A DNA stretch of 64,000 nucleotides from Nocardia asteroides (GTDB lineage Bacteria > Actinomycetota > Actinomycetes > Mycobacteriales > Mycobacteriaceae). The notes under the pieces were generated by a model, which saw only the letters and a program-made list of their open reading frames with translations, did not search any database and was not told where the DNA came from. The stretch spans positions 2,914,001 to 2,978,000 of the forward strand of contig NZ_CP089214.1 in assembly GCF_021183625.1 (NCBI RefSeq), in the 5' to 3' direction. The translations under genes were made by a program, and so were the position numbers. Shown here in pieces: positions 1 to 9,200 of this stretch. How positions within the stretch are numbered: the first letter of the stretch is position 1; each line of letters begins with the position of its first letter.

Positions 1-352
1 ATCGGATGTCGCGCCCGGCGAGCAACTCGCGAGAGAACTCGATGTTCTGCCCGGTGTTCGTCGCCGCCGGCTCCACCAGGATCACCTCGTCCGGTACACC
101 GAGTGCCAGCACGATCTCGCGATAGTGCACCGCCTCCCCGCGCGGGAAACGGACCGCGGTGACCGGCGAGGTCGCTCCGGTGAAGACGATCAGCGGGATC
201 AGGCCGCGGTGATACAGCTCCGCGGCATGGCCGGCGACGCTCGGATCGTGGCCGCCGAGACCGATTCCCACGTCGGTCACCCGCTGCTCGTGCCGCAGCC
301 GGTTGTACTCCCACAGCCTCTCGATCGCGGGCCTGAGCGATACCGGGAACAT
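1..352 (-). CDS. YdcF/DUF218-family protein, partial (3' end outside window)
   Basis: Only the N-terminal 117 codons are inside the window; the gene runs off the left edge. The frame reads an early VGIGLGG strand, then IVFTGA, a YREIVLALGVP helix and a TNTGQNIEFSRELL segment. These match the DUF218/YdcF fold, whose members have a conserved acidic and Asn-rich pocket and whose substrate is mostly unknown (E. coli YdcF binds S-adenosylmethionine). It starts 24 nt after the stop of the XRE regulator gene on the same strand, so the two probably share a transcript. The ATG at 352 follows a CGGAG element; an in-frame GTG 18 nt upstream is also possible. The family call is fairly safe; no specific function can be given. 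Confidence 0.75.
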   Translation of the reverse strand, partial: MFPVSLRPAIERLWEYNRLRHEQRVTDVGIGLGGHDPSVAGHAAELYHRGLIPLIVFTGATSPVTAVRFPRGEAVHYREIVLALGVPDEVILVEPAATNTGQNIEFSRELLAGRDIR

Positions 353-376
353 GGCGGTCCGACTCCGCACCGAAGA

Positions 377-1549
377 TCAGACCTGGACCCCGAGCCACGA
401 AGCGAACCCGGTGAGGCTGCTCGTCTGCCTGCGCTGTGCGGCGGCGATGCCGTGGACGGTCTCTCGTACGGCCGGGTGCAGGCGAGTCTGTTGCGGCGCG
501 ATCCGGCGGGCCTGGTTCAGCGCGTCCAGCGCTTTGTCCGGCTTGCCGGTCAGCAGCCATGCGCGGCTCACGTCTTGCCAGTGGTGCCCGGCGCGGGTCT
601 TCGCGAGCGACCTGGGCAGCTTCAAGGCGGAGCCTTCACGAGCGGCTCGACCCGGATCACCCGCCTCCAACTCGACACCGACCGCGTGAATCTCGGTATT
701 GGCCGGGCCGAACAGCGTCTCGTACGCCCGCGACTCATGCCCGAGCCGCTGGCCGATGGCACGCGCCTCCGCGAGGTGATCGTGGGCCGTGTCCAGCCGC
801 AGCCCACGTGCCGCCGCCACCGCCCCGGCCAGGTGCGCAGCACCTGCCACCGACAGCGCGCCTTCGCTCTCGCCGGGCGACTCAGCGATCGCCTTGTCGA
901 CAAGGGTGAGGGCGAGGTCGGTGCTGTCTTGGTAGACCAGCAGCCGCGTGCGCATCACCTGGCCGACGGCAGGAGCGAGAGGGTCGTTCCCGCGAGCCGC
1001 CGCCCAGTCGTAGCGGTCGATCGCGGGGATCGTCAGCGACATGAAGCCGAAGCGCCTGCACATCCGGTCGGCCGCGTTGTAGGCGCTGCACAGCAACTCG
1101 TAGGCGGCGGGATCTGCGGTCTCCTGCAACGCACCGTAGGTCTTCCGAATCAGCGCGGGCAGCTTCGCTAAAGCCTTGCGGCTGTTGCCCTTCCGGTCCT
1201 CATCATTGATCCGTTGCATGGAGGCTTGCAGGTCCGCGATCGTCCCGGGCTCCTCGGGCCGCACGTATTCGCCCTCGCACAGAATCGCCCGCAGCTCGGC
1301 GATGCCCTCGAGGGGACCGTCTTCTGCGAGAACTTCCCGGTACGGCGTGCCAGTGAGCCGCTCGGGCTCGACGCGCAGCACCCGCGCGGCGGCAGCGATG
1401 AACGCCGGACTGGCCGGTTCGCGGCCCTGCTCCACAGCCTTGACCATCGCCAGGCTGTAGTTCGCGCGGGTGGCGAGTTGGCGCTGGCTCAAGCCCGCGA
1501 GCTTCCGCTCGGCCGCAATGGCCTGTCCAGCGTGAGGCGATGGGCTCAT
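377..1549 (-). CDS. XRE-family transcriptional regulator with TPR-like sensor domain
   Basis: 390 aa. Residues about 8-62 form a Cro/C1-type helix-turn-helix (AAERKLAGLSQRQLA, then ANYSLAMVKAVEQGR). The remaining 320 residues are helical repeats of the tetratricopeptide kind (for example DPAAYELLCSAYNAADRM and AWLLTGKPDKALDALNQA). This is a common actinobacterial architecture in which the TPR part is thought to bind a peptide or metabolite and gate DNA binding. The gene precedes the YdcF-like gene on the same strand. A 16-bp inverted repeat lies 8 nt upstream of its start and is a candidate autoregulatory operator. Its targets cannot be told from sequence. Confidence 0.85.
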   Translation of the reverse strand: MSPSPHAGQAIAAERKLAGLSQRQLATRANYSLAMVKAVEQGREPASPAFIAAAARVLRVEPERLTGTPYREVLAEDGPLEGIAELRAILCEGEYVRPEEPGTIADLQASMQRINDEDRKGNSRKALAKLPALIRKTYGALQETADPAAYELLCSAYNAADRMCRRFGFMSLTIPAIDRYDWAAARGNDPLAPAVGQVMRTRLLVYQDSTDLALTLVDKAIAESPGESEGALSVAGAAHLAGAVAAARGLRLDTAHDHLAEARAIGQRLGHESRAYETLFGPANTEIHAVGVELEAGDPGRAAREGSALKLPRSLAKTRAGHHWQDVSRAWLLTGKPDKALDALNQARRIAPQQTRLHPAVRETVHGIAAAQRRQTSSLTGFASWLGVQV

Positions 1550-1556
1550 GTTCCCA

Positions 1557-1572
1557 GGATAGGGCGCTATCC
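1557..1572. promoter_or_regulatory. inverted repeat upstream of the XRE gene, candidate operator
   Basis: A perfect inverted repeat GGATAG-GGCG-CTATCC lies just 5' of the XRE regulator start at 1549. Position and symmetry fit a dimeric Cro/C1-type binding site for autoregulation. No experimental or comparative support is available here. Confidence 0.4.
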
Positions 1573-1895
1573 CCTACCTAGCCCTTCGATGCGCCCGTGC
1601 GCACCAGGCTTCCCGTCAAACGTCCGCCCCTGGAGGCGGATTCATCTCCCGGTGGCGGTAGGGGCCAGAGCCGGGGCGGGTGGCAGGGGAACTCGATGGA
1701 ATGGCTTTCTGATTCGCGCACGATGCGTCGCGTAGCCGCAGGGCTGCGACGGCTGGACATCTATCCAGCTGCGTGCAAGTGGACGGACCCGCTACGGGGT
1801 CGATCTCACGCACACCACCTCATGGCCATCCACGCGGGGCATCGCTGCCCCCGGTACTCCATGGCCGTGGCATACCTGGAACAGACGAGCTGGTC
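1573..1895. other. intergenic stretch without a convincing gene
   Basis: About 320 bases separate the XRE promoter from the small candidate gene at 1896. Short frames exist on both strands (for example 1597-1899 plus), but they have no ribosome binding site, recognisable motif or coherent composition. I see no RNA gene or clear terminator. Confidence 0.4.
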
Positions 1896-2006
1896 GTGAT
1901 CGCGGTGGGATGGGTGGTCGTTATCGGCCTGCCGCTGGCGGTGCTGGCGCTCGCTGTGCTGTGGCCCGAACAGACCCGCGACGAAGACCCGCCGGATAGG
2001 CCCTGA
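1896..2006 (+). CDS. possible small single-pass membrane protein (36 aa)
   Basis: From a GTG at 1896 the frame encodes one strongly hydrophobic helix (IAVGWVVVIGLPLAVLALAV) followed by a charged, Pro- and Asp-rich tail (EQTRDEDPPDRP) and a TGA stop. This looks like the small membrane peptides often missed by annotation, and the hydrophobic-then-acidic layout is not typical of random GC-rich frames. The ribosome binding site is poor (GACGAG about 8 nt upstream), and a longer start at 1773 in the same frame cannot be excluded. Function unknown. Confidence 0.25.
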   Translation: MIAVGWVVVIGLPLAVLALAVLWPEQTRDEDPPDRP

Positions 2007-2095
2007 CCAGCCCGTGTGCTGGGGCAGTGCTGGGGTGGCGGGCGGCTCGATCTCCTGCTGAGCGGACAGCACCGCGCCTACCTGCTCAGCTGCGG

Positions 2096-2169
2096 TGCCC
2101 CCAGTCGGACTCGAACCGACACTGTGCGGATTTTAAGTCCGCTGCCTCTGCCAATTGGGCTATGGGGGC
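2096..2169 (-). tRNA. tRNA-Leu (anticodon TAA)
   Basis: On the minus strand a 74-nt cloverleaf begins GCCCCCA, which pairs with TGGGGGC at the 3' end. The anticodon stem is GCGGA/TCCGC with loop CTTAAAA, giving anticodon TAA for UUA. The T arm has GTCGG-TTCGAGT-CCGAC, and the discriminator base is A, as expected for leucine. Two C residues of the CCA end are encoded. The variable region is only a few bases (CACAGT), whereas bacterial tRNA-Leu normally has a long class II variable arm. Identity therefore rests on anticodon and discriminator. Confidence 0.85.
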
Positions 2170-2236
2170 GCCCCGGAGAAGAGTACCGGACCCGTACGCC
2201 TGTACCGGAATTCGACCGCCGGGTCCGATACCGAAC

Positions 2237-2770
2237 TCACATCGCGGGGTCGGCGCGGATGAAGAAGCAGGAGTCGACGATGACGGCGGCGGCGGGGAGG
2301 CCGTACACGTCGGCGACCTCGCGCAGGTCGGGGCTGACGCGCGGGTCGGTGGTCAGCGCGCACAGAGCGATCTGGAGCGCTTCGCCGAGGCCGGTGAGGT
2401 GCTCGGCGATGGTCACGGCGTCGGCGGGGCCGAGTTCGTCCCAGCCGAGCGGGGTGCGGGTCTGGACGCGGTGGCGGCGCAGGGTGTCCTCGCCGAGCAG
2501 CTTCATGAACTCGATGGCGCCGGTGAGGCAGCGCTGGTGCACGGCGCGGTACTCGGGGCAGGGCCTGCCGCGCTCGACCATGACGGCGGCGACGGTCGCG
2601 GCGGTGAAGAGCGCGTCGCAGGCGCGGGCGGCCGCGGCCTCCGGCTCCCGGTGGTGGTCGCAGAGGCCGGCGGCGACGGCGTCGATCCAGTCGTTGACCT
2701 GCGTGACCCCGGGGAGGCGGCGCGGGACGGGCTGCGGTTCGCGGGAGCGCCGTCTCCACAGGTTTCGCAT
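2237..2770 (-). CDS. hypothetical protein after the amino-acid permease
   Basis: 177 aa from the ATG at 2770, chosen because TAGAGG lies 6-11 nt upstream; the frame stays open to 2842 but would overlap the permease. The protein is mostly helical with an Arg-rich N-terminus, a central block rich in Ala, His and Cys (WIDAVAAGLCDHHREPEAAAARACDAL), and no signal peptide or membrane segment. It begins 7 nt after the permease stop and is probably cotranscribed with it. I do not recognise the family. Confidence 0.7.
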   Translation of the reverse strand: MRNLWRRRSREPQPVPRRLPGVTQVNDWIDAVAAGLCDHHREPEAAAARACDALFTAATVAAVMVERGRPCPEYRAVHQRCLTGAIEFMKLLGEDTLRRHRVQTRTPLGWDELGPADAVTIAEHLTGLGEALQIALCALTTDPRVSPDLREVADVYGLPAAAVIVDSCFFIRADPAM

Positions 2771-2777
2771 GATGCCT

Positions 2778-4262
<1,485 letters not shown>

Positions 4263-4281
4263 GGTGCCTCCGTTCCTCGAA

Positions 4282-5751
4282 TCAATGCACGCCCTCCATG
4301 TGCCTGCGCACCCACGGCGCGAGAGCGGCCATGATCAGCCCCGCGACGACGGCGACCGCGCCGATCAGCCCGAAGTACGCGAATTCCCGATCGGTCTCGT
4401 AGTACCCCGCGAGCACGCCCGCCATCGAGGTGCCGAAGCCGACCGAGAAGAAGTAGAGCGCCATCATCTGCGCGCGGAACGCCTCCGGCGCCAGCTGGGT
4501 GGTGACGGCCAGCCCGATCGGCGAGATCAGCAGCTCGGAGACGGCGAACCCGGCCATGATGAGCAGCACGAACACCGCGGGCGTGCTACGCCCCTCGCCC
4601 CCGGCGAACAGCAGGAACAGCCAGAACGAGAGCCCCATGCCGAGCACGCCGAGCGCGAACTTGAGCGGGGTGCCCGGCGCGCGGCTGCCGAGCCGGGTCC
4701 AGAGCAGGGCGAAGAGCGGGGAGAGCGCGATGATCCACACCGGCTCCACCGAGCCGATCCAGCTGGAGGGGGCGGTCCAGCCGAAGATGGACCAGTTCAT
4801 CCGCTCGTCCGAGTACACCGCGAGCACCGTGAAGATCTGCTGGAACAGCGACCAGAACACCGCGTTGGCGATGAACAGCGGGATGAAGGCGCGCACCCGG
4901 GTGCGCTCCACCGGGGTCACCTTGGGGCTGCGCAGGATGATCGCGAAGTAGAGCACCGAGGCGACGGCGATCACGCCGGTGGTGACGTCGGCGAGGTTGC
5001 TCAGCCGCACCCAGCCGAGCAGCCAGACCACCGCGACCAGTACGGCGACCCCGATCAGCACCCCGGCGATCGGCCCGATCGCTCCGCGCGGCAGCGGGTT
5101 CGGCACCTCGCGCCCCGCGGTGCCGAGGTTGCGGCGAAAGACCACGTACTGGGTGAGGCCCAGCGCCATGCCGATCGCGGCGGCGCCGAAGCCGTAGTGG
5201 AAGCCCCACTCGCGCTGCAGCAGCCCGGTGAGCAGCGGGCCGACGAAGGCGCCGATATTGATGCCGAGGTAGAAGAGGGTGAAACCGCCGTCCACCCTGG
5301 CATCGCCCTTGGGGTAGAGCGTGCCGAGCAGCGAGGAGGCGTTCGCCTTGAGCGCGCCGCTGCCGAGCGCAACGAGCACCAGCCCGACGCCGACCCCGGC
5401 CAGCCCCGGCAGCAGGGCGAGGGCGATGTGCCCGGCCATCACGACGACACCGCCGTAGAAGACCGTCCGCTCCATTCCCAGCAACCGGTCGGCGATCCAT
5501 CCGCCGAGCACCGTGGAGAGGTAGACGAGGCCGCCGTAGGCGCCGACGATGCCGACGCCGGTGTCCTGCGAGAGCCCGAGCCCGCCGTCGGTCACCGAGT
5601 AGTACAGGTAGTAGCCGAGAATGGTGAGCATGCCGTAGAAGGAGAAGCGCTCCCACAGCTCGACACCGAACAGGTTCGTCAAGCCGATCGGGTGCCCGAA
5701 GAAGGTGCGCTCCGGAACGTCCGCTTGCTCGATATTCGCTGTCTCGGCCAT
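4282..5751 (-). CDS. POT-family proton-dependent oligopeptide transporter
   Basis: 489 aa from the ATG at 5751, preceded by an AAGG element. The N-terminal helices carry the POT signature: ELWERFSFYGM (the ExxER-type proton-coupling motif, about residues 30-40), then the GGWIADRLLG loop and LGSGALKANASSLLG. About 14 membrane helices are visible, including the FTLFYLGINIGAF motif. These carriers import di- and tripeptides with protons. The APC permease follows at 19 nt, so peptide import and amino-acid exchange are probably coexpressed. The same frame is open to 5982, but that extension lacks transporter-like sequence. Confidence 0.9.
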   Translation of the reverse strand: MAETANIEQADVPERTFFGHPIGLTNLFGVELWERFSFYGMLTILGYYLYYSVTDGGLGLSQDTGVGIVGAYGGLVYLSTVLGGWIADRLLGMERTVFYGGVVVMAGHIALALLPGLAGVGVGLVLVALGSGALKANASSLLGTLYPKGDARVDGGFTLFYLGINIGAFVGPLLTGLLQREWGFHYGFGAAAIGMALGLTQYVVFRRNLGTAGREVPNPLPRGAIGPIAGVLIGVAVLVAVVWLLGWVRLSNLADVTTGVIAVASVLYFAIILRSPKVTPVERTRVRAFIPLFIANAVFWSLFQQIFTVLAVYSDERMNWSIFGWTAPSSWIGSVEPVWIIALSPLFALLWTRLGSRAPGTPLKFALGVLGMGLSFWLFLLFAGGEGRSTPAVFVLLIMAGFAVSELLISPIGLAVTTQLAPEAFRAQMMALYFFSVGFGTSMAGVLAGYYETDREFAYFGLIGAVAVVAGLIMAALAPWVRRHMEGVH

Positions 5752-5836
5752 GCGCCACACCTTCCCATACCGCCCGACTCGGTCCGGTAGCCACTCCGGC
5801 CGGTTTCGCCCGGTCGGGCGCGGGCACTCGGGCCCC

Positions 5837-6295
5837 GTGATCGAGATCGGTATCACCGTGGAAGTACCCATCGACGAGGCGTTCGCCACATTGACCGATG
5901 GATGGCTGTACTCGTCCTGGGTCGTCGGCGCCTCGCACATCCGGGCGGTCGACCCGGAATGGCCCGCGGTCGGTTCGCGCATTCACCACAGCGTCGGGCC
6001 GTGGCCGCTCACCATGCAGGACCACACCACCGTTCGCGCAGTTCAGCGGCCGTATCGGCTGGAGCTGGAGGCGCGGCTGTGGCCGTTCGGCGCCGCGTAC
6101 ATCCGGCTGACGCTGCGCGAGGAGGGGCCGGGGCGGACCCGCATCGAGATGGCGGAGAAGGCTGTCAAGGGGCCCGGCGTGCTGGTGCCGGACCTCGCCC
6201 AGGGACTTCTGCTGGCGCCGCGCAATCGGGAGTCGCTGCAGCGGCTCGCTGATCTGATGCGCGGGCGGGCGGACAAGGGCTCCGGGGTCCGGTAG
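5837..6295 (+). CDS. SRPBCC (START/Bet v1-like) domain protein
   Basis: 152 aa from a GTG start. It has the usual SRPBCC pattern: a first strand with VEVPIDEAFATLTD, the WLYSSWVVGASHIR stretch, then a DHTTVRAVQRPYRLELEARL beta-sheet and a C-terminal helix (NRESLQRLADLM). Members of this fold bind hydrophobic ligands or are polyketide cyclase-like; many actinobacterial paralogues have no known role. It is divergent from the POT carrier, with 85 nt between starts. The start is chosen because the family's first strand begins right after it; an upstream in-frame ATG at 5705 would overlap the POT gene. Confidence 0.82.
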   Translation: MIEIGITVEVPIDEAFATLTDGWLYSSWVVGASHIRAVDPEWPAVGSRIHHSVGPWPLTMQDHTTVRAVQRPYRLELEARLWPFGAAYIRLTLREEGPGRTRIEMAEKAVKGPGVLVPDLAQGLLLAPRNRESLQRLADLMRGRADKGSGVR

Positions 6296-6323
6296 AGCTG
6301 CGGGATCGGGGTAATCGGCCACT

Positions 6324-7319
6324 ATGACGACCAGCGTTCGCACCCGTCTCGCCCTGCCGCGGGCTCGGGGTGCTCTTTCCGATGCCGTGCTCACCGCGCT
6401 GCGCTCGGAGCCGGGAACTCCCGTTTCTGTCCCCGTCGGCGATGTCGATCCGTACGGCGACGATCTGCATCTCGCGCTCTACACCCTCTACGAACTGCAC
6501 TATCAGGGATTCGAAGGGGTCGCGCCGGGCTGGGAGTGGGATCCCGGGCTGCTCGCTTTCCGTGCGGAGTTGGAGCGCCGGTTCCTGGCGGCTATGCGGG
6601 CCGATGTGCCCGGTGGGGACGATCTGGATGCGGAGCTGAACGCGCTGCTGGTGCAGCCGGGTGAGCCGGCCGGGGTCGGGGCCTTCCTGCTGGAGCGGGC
6701 CGAGTGGTGGCATGTGCGGGAGTACTTCACGCATCGGTCGATCTATCACCACAAAGAGGCGGATCCGTACGCCTGGGCGATTCCGCGATTGCGGGGTCAG
6801 TCGAAGGCTTCCCTGGTGGCCGTGGAGTTCGACGAGTACGGGGGTGGGCACGCTGACCGTGTGCACGCCAAGCTCTACGCGGATCTGATGGCCGCCGCCG
6901 GGTTGGATGACGGGTATCTGCACTACCTGGACGTGGTACCCGCGCCGATGCTGGCGCTGGTGAACATGATGTCGCTGTTCGGGCTGCATCGGGAGTTGCG
7001 CGGGGCGCTGGTCGGGCACTTCGCGACGGTGGAGATCACGTCGTCGCCCGGGTCGCGGCGGATGGTTTCCGTGCTCGAGCGGTTGGAAGCCGCGCCGGAG
7101 TGCGTGCGGTTCTACACCGAGCATGTCGAGGCGGATGCGGTGCACGAGCAGGTGATGCGGCATCAGGTGATCGCGCCGCTGGTGGCCGAGGAGCCGGAGC
7201 TCACCGAGTCGGTGGTGTTCGGGATCCAGGTGACGAATCTGCTCGAGGAGCATGTGGACCGGGTGCTGCTGGAGGCGTGGGAGGCGGGGAAGAGTTCCCT
7301 GCTCGAGCCGCTGGAATAG
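6324..7319 (+). CDS. iron-containing redox enzyme family protein (haem-oxygenase-like diiron fold)
   Basis: 331 aa, helical, with His and Glu residues spaced as in haem-oxygenase-like diiron oxidases. Examples are YTLYELHYQGFEG near residue 55, EWWHVREYFTHRSIYHHKEADPYAW near 130, and VEFDEYGGGHADRVHAKL near 170, where D/E-x-G-G-G-H is typical of the family. Related proteins use a nonhaem diiron centre for oxidative chemistry, and the substrate here is unknown. I recall homologues in mycobacteria next to a CDGSH protein and a PrmC-like methyltransferase. Those two genes occur here as well, but 1.7 kb further on, separated by an NmrA/TetR pair. Confidence 0.8.
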   Translation: MTTSVRTRLALPRARGALSDAVLTALRSEPGTPVSVPVGDVDPYGDDLHLALYTLYELHYQGFEGVAPGWEWDPGLLAFRAELERRFLAAMRADVPGGDDLDAELNALLVQPGEPAGVGAFLLERAEWWHVREYFTHRSIYHHKEADPYAWAIPRLRGQSKASLVAVEFDEYGGGHADRVHAKLYADLMAAAGLDDGYLHYLDVVPAPMLALVNMMSLFGLHRELRGALVGHFATVEITSSPGSRRMVSVLERLEAAPECVRFYTEHVEADAVHEQVMRHQVIAPLVAEEPELTESVVFGIQVTNLLEEHVDRVLLEAWEAGKSSLLEPLE

Positions 7320-7523
7320 CGCGAGGGGCTCAACCCAGCGGGCTCATGTCCCTGCCCGGGCATTGTCGCCCAGTAGGCGCTGCCTGCCGGGCTGCCGTAA
7401 CGGGGGCGGCTGTACACACCGGAGCACGTCGGAATCGGCTGCTGTCGGGACAAGCTGAACCGGCATCCGATGCCGAGGGGATCCGCCTCCGACGAACCCC
7501 GCAGGCGCCTGCGTCTCGACGCA

Positions 7524-8201
7524 TCAGGCGGCGGCGACCGTGAATCGGCGCTGTACGAACCGCGCCCCCTCCACCTCGTCGAGCAGCGCCACTGCCAGAT
7601 CCTCCGCCGAGATGTCGGCGTCCCCGGACAGCAACTGGTCACCGCCCACCCGGTATCGGCCGGTGCGCTCGCCCGGCTCGACCAATCCGGACGAGGGGCT
7701 CAGGTACGTCCAGTTCCGATTCGACCGCCGGTAGACGTCCAGCGCCTCGCGCAGCGCCAGAACCACCGCGCGGTACTCGGCGGGCACCCCGAGCCGTTCG
7801 GTCAGCACCTCGGTGAAAGCCGCTCCGGTATCGACGAGTTGGAGTCCGGGTGCCACCTCCAGACTGCCTCCACCGCCGACCACGACCAGGCGCACACCGG
7901 GGTGCCGGTGCAGCGCCGCCACCATCGCGTGCGCACCGGCCACGAAATCGTCGGCGTGCGCGATGGTGTCGGCGATGCCGTGCCCGACGTTCACCGCGCT
8001 GATCACCACGTCCAGCTCGGCGATCGCGGCGGCGATGCCGTCCGCGTCCAGCCAGTCCGCGACCACCCGCCGAGCCCCGAGATCGTCCGGGAGCCGCGCC
8101 GCGTCCCGCGCGATCGCCGTCACCTCGTGGTCGCGCCGCTCGGCCTCCCTGACCACCCGGCTGCCGATCACCCCGCTGGCTCCGAAAACTCCGATCCGCA
8201 C
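7524..8201 (-). CDS. NAD(P)-binding NmrA/SDR-a-type oxidoreductase
   Basis: 225 aa. It starts with a Rossmann motif GVFGASGVIGSRVV (residues about 4-17), followed by the R residue pattern (AIARDAARL) typical of NADP preference. A DVVISAVN strand comes next, and there is no Tyr-x3-Lys active site, so this is an atypical SDR such as NmrA-like or NAD(P)H-quinone reductases. The GTG at 8201 is chosen because GAGGAG lies 8 nt upstream; in-frame GTGs 6 and 9 nt further upstream are too close to that site. It is divergent from a TetR gene, its probable regulator. Confidence 0.8.
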   Translation of the reverse strand: MRIGVFGASGVIGSRVVREAERRDHEVTAIARDAARLPDDLGARRVVADWLDADGIAAAIAELDVVISAVNVGHGIADTIAHADDFVAGAHAMVAALHRHPGVRLVVVGGGGSLEVAPGLQLVDTGAAFTEVLTERLGVPAEYRAVVLALREALDVYRRSNRNWTYLSPSSGLVEPGERTGRYRVGGDQLLSGDADISAEDLAVALLDEVEGARFVQRRFTVAAA

Positions 8202-8278
8202 CGTCACCACTCCTCGCCACTACACGCCGTTCAGTAAGTACACGGGTTATAGTATCCACACGCTGTAGGGTGTCAACC

Positions 8279-8977
8279 GTGGCCGAAGTGAGGAACCGCC
8301 GGGAACGGCTGCGCGCGGAGACGGTGGCGGAGATCAAGGGCATCGCGCTCCGGCTGCTCACCGAAGGCGGGCCGGACGCGATCACCCTGCGCGCCATCGC
8401 CCGGGAGATGGGAATGACCGCGGGCGCGCTCTACGGCTACTTCGCCACCCGCGACGACCTGATCAGCACCCTCATCTCCGACGTCTACACCGAACTGGTG
8501 ATTCTGCTCGAAGCCGCGCGCGATGCGGTGCCCGCGGATGATCCGGGCGGGCGCATCGTGGCCTGGGGCGAGGCAGTGCGCGGCTGGGCGGTGGCGCATC
8601 CGGCCGGGTTCCGGCTGATCTACGGGGACCCGGTCGCGGGGTACCGCCCGCCGCCCGGTGGCCCGGCCCGCGCCGCCGAGCTGCGCGCCTGCGACGGGCT
8701 GGTCGGCCTGGCCGCCGCGGCCTGGCCGCGCGCGAAGGGGACGCAGGCGCAGGGCGATTCGACCTGGTCGGATTTCGATCCGGAGCTCGCCGAGCACGTG
8801 CGCACCGGCTATCCCGGCCTGCCCCCGGCCGCACTGGCGCTCGCGCTGCGCATGTGGGGCCGGATGCACGGCCCGATCGCGCTGGAGGTGTACGGACACC
8901 TGCGTCCGCAGTCGCGGAATCCGGGCAAGCTCTTCCGCATCGAGCTGCTCGACCTGGTGCGTTCGCTCGGCCTGTAG
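8279..8977 (+). CDS. TetR-family regulator with WHG-type C-terminal domain
   Basis: 232 aa from the GTG at 8279 (TAGGG about 8 nt upstream; an in-frame GTG at 8270 is the alternative). The N-terminal HTH covers about residues 10-60 (AIAREMGMTAGALYGYFATRDDLIS). The C-terminal part contains MWGRMHGPIALEVYGHL, which carries the W-x3-HG pattern of the TetR_C WHG domain. It is transcribed away from the NmrA-like gene, sharing a 77-nt region with an AT-richer TATAGT core. Repression of that neighbour is the simplest reading; the inducer is unknown. Confidence 0.88.
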   Translation: MAEVRNRRERLRAETVAEIKGIALRLLTEGGPDAITLRAIAREMGMTAGALYGYFATRDDLISTLISDVYTELVILLEAARDAVPADDPGGRIVAWGEAVRGWAVAHPAGFRLIYGDPVAGYRPPPGGPARAAELRACDGLVGLAAAAWPRAKGTQAQGDSTWSDFDPELAEHVRTGYPGLPPAALALALRMWGRMHGPIALEVYGHLRPQSRNPGKLFRIELLDLVRSLGL

Positions 8978-8981
8978 CGGG

Positions 8982-9200
8982 TCAGTCCTCGGCGCGGCGG
9001 GCGCGGCGGCGGTGGCTGGTATCGCAGAGGGGATAGATGTCGCTGCGTTTGCAGCGGCAGAGCGCGACCAGGAAGCGGTCGGACTTCACGACCACCCCGT
9101 CCTCGCCGACGATCTCCACCGGCCCCTCGATCAGCGCCGGACCACCCTGTTCCAGGGTGACCCGCCGTCGCTCCGGCTCACTGTTCGATGCGGTCGGCAC
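8982..9200 (-). CDS. CDGSH iron-sulfur domain protein
   Basis: 72 aa. It contains CRCKRSDIYPLCDTSH, which fits the C-x-C-x2-S-x3-P-x-C-D-x-S-H ligand pattern of CDGSH proteins. The second residue after the Asp ligand region is Thr instead of Gly (CDTSH), a common bacterial variant. These small proteins bind a 2Fe-2S cluster with three Cys and one His ligand and act in redox or Fe-S handling. Its 5' end overlaps the end of the upstream methyltransferase gene by 23 nt on the same strand, so the two are translationally coupled. It is convergent with the TetR gene. Confidence 0.9.
   Translation of the reverse strand: MPTASNSEPERRRVTLEQGGPALIEGPVEIVGEDGVVVKSDRFLVALCRCKRSDIYPLCDTSHRRRARRAED

Noticed and set aside
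7330..7523. A small gene between the redox protein and the NmrA-like gene
   Set aside because: Short frames on both strands lack ribosome binding sites and any recognisable motif.
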